Positions 61,747 through 64,000 of a DNA stretch of 64,000 nt are shown piece after piece. This DNA is from an uncultured Lachnospiraceae bacterium (GTDB lineage Bacteria; Bacillota; Clostridia; Lachnospirales; Lachnospiraceae): positions 62,001-126,000 of the forward strand of contig CAJUCN010000006.1 of the NCBI GenBank assembly GCA_910585005.1, given 5' to 3'. The notes under the pieces are model-generated. The model did no database searches. It saw only the letters and a program-made list of their open reading frames with translations, and was not told the DNA's origin. The stretch's first letter is position 1. Every line of letters starts with the position of its first letter. Made by a program: the position numbers and the translations under genes.

Positions 61747-61849
61747 CGTGTAATCCCCCTTATTTATTTTATTCTGCTTTTGTTTACATGGTTTCCGCAG
61801 TCAGTTTAAGCTGTTGCCGCCCTTTCATTTTGTTGACCATATATTTTAA

Positions 61850-61878
61850 ATTATAGCAGTAAAAACCTATTCTATCAA
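61850..61878 (-). promoter_or_regulatory. Near-consensus sigma-A promoter of the PocR chemoreceptor gene
   Basis: On the minus strand, TTGATA (61873-61878) and TATAAT (61850-61855) are spaced by 17 bases. This is the only other signal in the 61747-61890 spacer. Confidence 0.75.
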
Positions 61879-61890
61879 TTACTGAAATAG

Positions 61891-61920
61891 AAAAAGTACC
61901 GCATTTCTGCGATACTTTTT
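61891..61920. terminator. Terminator of the original tRNA gene
   Basis: On the minus strand, AAAAAGTATCGCA and TGCGGTACTTTTT pair (one G-U) around a GAAA tetraloop. T-runs flank both sides, so it could work both ways. It directly follows the tRNA 3' remnant. Confidence 0.8.
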
Positions 61921-61922
61921 AA

Positions 61923-61945
61923 TAGCGAGAGGGGGATTTGAACCC
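61923..61945 (-). other. tRNA 3' end remnant, prophage attachment site
   Basis: Read on the minus strand, GGGTTCAAATCCCCCTCTCGCT(A) is the T-loop (TTCAAAT), the 3' T-stem strand CCCCC and the 3' acceptor strand of a tRNA. The 5' T-stem strand breaks after GGG and no tRNA body follows. This is the pattern left when a tyrosine-recombinase phage integrates at the 3' end of a tRNA gene. The intact tRNA should lie at the other prophage end. The anticodon cannot be told. Confidence 0.82.
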
Positions 61946-61962
61946 GTATAAATCACATTTTG

Positions 61963-62017
61963 AAAAATCCAGTAAATACAACACTTATACCAAAACCCTT
62001 GTATTTACTGGATTTTT
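61963..62017. terminator. Bidirectional terminator with perfect 19-bp stem
   Basis: AAAAATCCAGTAAATACAA (61963-61981) and its exact complement (61999-62017) flank a 17-base loop. T-runs occur on both strands. It ends the phage lysis transcript before the host tRNA terminator. Confidence 0.8.
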
Positions 62018-62078
62018 ATTACATGTAAGTAAAAAATTTTTTCATCAAAATATGAAATTTACATACAAATTTAAACCT

Positions 62079-62102
62079 ATGCAACACGAAATGCAACACG
62101 AA
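62079..62102. repeat. Tandem 12-bp repeat near the attachment site
   Basis: ATGCAACACGAA occurs twice in direct succession, about 135 bases from the tRNA junction. Short direct repeats at this distance can be arm-type integrase binding sites. Confidence 0.5.
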
Positions 62103-62103
62103 A

Positions 62104-63339
62104 TCACCCTTTAGTATTGTACATATTAACTAAGGAAACGACTCCCATACTTTCAAGCTTACGCTGAAGCTTTTTTGCATTATTAAGACTCTTATATGCT
62201 CCCACTTGAACAATATATAAATATCCTTCCGGGGCTGTTTCATCCGGATCCGGCTGTGCCGGTTCGATTTCCATCTTTACTGCACGTTCAATCAGTTGCA
62301 CAATATGATCTCCATAAGTATCTTTCGCTGCCCTTGCCGCTTCTAAGCTGTCATAGCCGGAATATCCAGGAACGGCCCATTTCCCTGATAGCTGTTCAAA
62401 AGTCGGCGCACATCCCTTAGAAACATACTGATACCTGGGATCAACACATTCCTGTACCAGCGGATCCATAGATGCATATGCCTTAAGATGCTGTATTTGT
62501 GCCCGGACTCCTGTCCTGGCATCCGGAAAAGAAAGTCCCGGCACACCGCCTGTAGCTCCCAGCCCAGCATAATTATACTGGCCAGGCCATACATCCCCTC
62601 CAAATTTGAAATATCCTGTCTCAATCAGGCTCTGGCAGAACGCCCCGTCACCTCTTACACCTTCTTTTTCTCCCTCTTCCAGGAAGATTTCTGCCAAATG
62701 GCAATAATTTGCCGCCTGAGGATTTCCAGACAGTAGCAGCGCATTCAATTGATCTTCTGTGGCCACACCGGCGCCCATGATAAATGTTTCATTTGTAACA
62801 ACTTCAGGAACATTGACATGATCCCATAAGGCTTCAAAAATCGCCTTGGCAATTCCTTGTGCCCCTATCCTTTTATAAAGCTTCACATCTTCCTGGTTAT
62901 CACAAAAGCATACCTCTATCAACATAGATTTCGCCTTGGTCTTCCGGATAACATATAGGCCGGTACCAGCTTTTACGCCGCGGTTAGTAAAACCAAGATC
63001 TGCCAGGTTTGCACACACATCTAACGCATCCTGGTATTGTCTGCCCTTGTATGTATAGACTTCTACGCCATGGCCAGCATGATCCTTTGACGCATTAAAA
63101 TGGATACTAATAAACCAGTCCAGATCCTGACGGTTCGCAAGGGCAACGGCGGCCGCTAAATATTCCTGCTGTGTGTTTGCCTGGTCTATGGTGCAGTCTA
63201 TTACTGTTATTCCAGCCGATCGGAGAAGGCTCATAAGAGCCTGTCCCACCAGCCGGGTATGTTCCGATTCTTTTATAATGCCAGCGGCGCCGTAACCGGG
63301 ACCGCTGGCCGTATGCCCGCAATTAATACCTATTACCAT
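62104..63339 (-). CDS. Phage endolysin: amidase plus glucosaminidase plus SPOR-like domain
   Basis: 411 residues. Residues 1-175 are an Amidase_3 N-acetylmuramoyl-L-alanine amidase with zinc ligands H9, E24 and H80 and catalytic E142 (MLIEVCFCDN). Residues about 185-355 resemble a glucosaminidase (SLIETGYFKFGGDVWPGQYN, catalytic Glu near 240). Residues 373-407 are SPOR-like (YLYIVQVGAYKSLNNAKKLQ), a possible wall-binding module. It lyses the host wall after the holin acts. Confidence 0.9.
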   Translation of the reverse strand: MVIGINCGHTASGPGYGAAGIIKESEHTRLVGQALMSLLRSAGITVIDCTIDQANTQQEYLAAAVALANRQDLDWFISIHFNASKDHAGHGVEVYTYKGRQYQDALDVCANLADLGFTNRGVKAGTGLYVIRKTKAKSMLIEVCFCDNQEDVKLYKRIGAQGIAKAIFEALWDHVNVPEVVTNETFIMGAGVATEDQLNALLLSGNPQAANYCHLAEIFLEEGEKEGVRGDGAFCQSLIETGYFKFGGDVWPGQYNYAGLGATGGVPGLSFPDARTGVRAQIQHLKAYASMDPLVQECVDPRYQYVSKGCAPTFEQLSGKWAVPGYSGYDSLEAARAAKDTYGDHIVQLIERAVKMEIEPAQPDPDETAPEGYLYIVQVGAYKSLNNAKKLQRKLESMGVVSLVNMYNTKG

Positions 63340-63343
63340 AAGA

Positions 63344-63832
63344 TTATTCCCCCTTCTGTTCGATCTTATTTTTTAGTACTGCTATGTAATTCTTAAGCCA
63401 GTCAGGGACAGGTGCGCCCATTCTTCCTGCATTTTCAATAATTGATAGGGCTTCATTGAGTAAATACCATACTGCAACCATGATCCCAAAGAATGCTTTT
63501 AAAGTAATTTCAAGCCCAAGGTCTGACGCAACATGCAGTATAACCCAATCCACCATCATTGCCACTGCGATTATACACAGATATCCTACTTTTTTAATGA
63601 CTCCCTTTGCCCCTTTCTTTGAATTCCAACCATAGGCAGAATCGTCCGGATGGTCAATTGCTTCTGTTTTGCTGGCCATCATACCGGTAATATAATCAAT
63701 CACCATTGCCACTGCCAGAAACAGAAGCACATAAAATAATACTCCCAGTCTTGCAAACAGCCATGCTGCCACTGCTGATGCCATCCCTGCTGCCCCTAAT
63801 GTTACTGTTTTTACTGTGTTTACATTTTCCAT
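63344..63832 (-). CDS. Phage holin (toxin secretion/lysis holin family)
   Basis: 162 residues from the ATG at 63832, with AAAAGGAG nine bases upstream (another ATG two codons earlier is too close). Three to four membrane segments are visible, with MVIDYITGMMASK and the amphipathic KKGAKGVIKKVGYLCI typical of the phi-Cp holin_4 family. It makes the membrane lesion that lets the endolysin out. It is four bases before the endolysin. Confidence 0.88.
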   Translation of the reverse strand: MENVNTVKTVTLGAAGMASAVAAWLFARLGVLFYVLLFLAVAMVIDYITGMMASKTEAIDHPDDSAYGWNSKKGAKGVIKKVGYLCIIAVAMMVDWVILHVASDLGLEITLKAFFGIMVAVWYLLNEALSIIENAGRMGAPVPDWLKNYIAVLKNKIEQKGE

Positions 63833-63883
63833 TTTCATCTTCTCCTTTTTAAATTTGTTTTGGTTTTGCCTTTTTGGGGCAAT

Positions 63884-63912
63884 ATAAAAACCAGATACAT
63901 TTCTGCATCTGG
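63884..63912 (-). terminator. Terminator upstream of the holin gene
   Basis: On the minus strand, CCAGATGCA and TGTATCTGG pair (one mismatch) around a short loop, followed by TTTTTATATTG. It lies between the truncated phage gene and the holin. Confidence 0.65.
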
Positions 63913-63935
63913 CTTATGACCAATATTAATTACTT

Positions 63936-64000
63936 TTATTCTGTTTGTAATGCTGACTCAAGGGTTGTAATTCTCTCTTCTAATGCCGCATACTTATCAT
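63936..64000 (-). CDS. C-terminal end of a phage coiled-coil protein (cut by window edge)
   Basis: Only the last 21 codons are visible, ending DKYAALEERITTLESALQTE and a TAA stop. The heptad pattern suggests a coiled coil, such as an XhlA-like or tail-associated protein. It precedes the holin in the normal order of a phage lysis cassette. The identity cannot be decided from this fragment. Confidence 0.6.
   Translation of the reverse strand, partial: DKYAALEERITTLESALQTE

Larger units (their letters stand above)
61946..64000. mobile_element. Prophage (left edge; continues beyond the window)
   Basis: From the tRNA remnant rightward the genes are a bifunctional endolysin, a holin and the end of another phage protein, all on the minus strand. 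This is a lysis module at the tRNA 3' side. No integrase is in the window, so it should be near the far end next to the intact tRNA. Confidence 0.85.

Noticed and set aside
62079..62106. Tandem ATGCAACACGAA read as a short gene (plus strand)
   Set aside because: It gives only about a dozen codons and is better read as a short repeat beside the att site.
1..64000. CRISPR array, toxin-antitoxin pair or restriction system
   Set aside because: No regularly spaced repeats, no such gene pairs and no methylase or nuclease families were seen; the prophage edge is the only mobile region.

Overview
The window looks like a chromosomal segment of a motile, endospore-forming, anaerobic Firmicute, most likely a member of the Lachnospiraceae (Clostridia). 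The grounds are the gene content: a complete Clostridia-type fla operon with a FliY-type switch protein, CodY, SigK, SpoIIP and GPR. They also include the sigA macro-operon (dgt-dnaG-rpoD-trmK-uridine kinase), Gram-positive Shine-Dalgarno sequences (AGGAGG) and sigma-A promoters. No species-level claim is made. Assignments rest on reading the translated sequences and on remembered family motifs; no database search was run.

Layout. (1) 1-20.7 kb, minus strand: one long flagellar operon read from flgB (20574) to flhA (cut at base 1). The order is flgB-flgC-fliE-fliF-fliG-fliH-fliI-fliJ-ylxF-like-fliK-flgD-flg_new-flgE-flbD-motA-motB-fliL-fliM-fliY-cheY-fliO-fliP-fliQ-fliR-flhB-flhA. A sigma-A-type promoter stands in front of flgB. 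(2) 20.8-23.8 kb: codY and topA. (3) 24.0-29.5 kb: a DNA-uptake or type IV pilus-like module made of a prepilin peptidase, an unusual prepilin with a long N-terminal domain, a ComM/YifB AAA+ protein, DprA and PilT. (4) 29.7-37.2 kb: sigK, hemW, lepA, spoIIP, a short flagellin, gpr and rpsT. (5) 37.3-41.9 kb: small regulatory and accessory genes (Crp-like regulator with a MATE transporter, GNAT, pyridoxamine-phosphate-oxidase-like protein, MarR, secreted trypsin-like protease). (6) 41.9-48.8 kb: RNase P RNA, then the uridine kinase/trmK/rpoD/dnaG/dgt operon. (7) 48.9-55.5 kb: an esterase, a condensation-type acyltransferase and a zinc-ribbon membrane protein, followed by a compact five-gene operon largely of unknown function. 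(8) 55.6-61.7 kb: FecCD/ATPase/lipoprotein importer genes around a SirC-CobA fusion, a GH27 alpha-galactosidase and a PocR-domain chemoreceptor-like protein. (9) 61.9 kb to the end: the edge of a prophage integrated in a tRNA gene, with an endolysin, a holin and the end of another phage gene.

How the genes work together. Regions 1 and 4 supply the basal body, export apparatus, stator, switch and one short flagellin. CheY and the CheC-like FliY link the motor to chemotaxis, and CodY, encoded just upstream in the same direction, is a plausible nutritional regulator. SigK, SpoIIP and GPR cover mother-cell transcription, engulfment and spore outgrowth. Prepilin peptidase, prepilin, PilT, ComM and DprA form a plausible DNA-uptake or twitching set, although the assembly ATPase and platform protein are not in the window.

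The points most worth a second look are: the prepilin whose cleavage site lies after about 64 residues of a DUF3006-like domain; a methionine-rich tandem repeat in FliY; an EF-hand-like loop in the hook protein; a pro-less SigK behind a near-consensus sigma-A promoter; the 51.9-55.5 kb operon with a small HHGRCD protein; and the tRNA 3' remnant that marks the prophage boundary.
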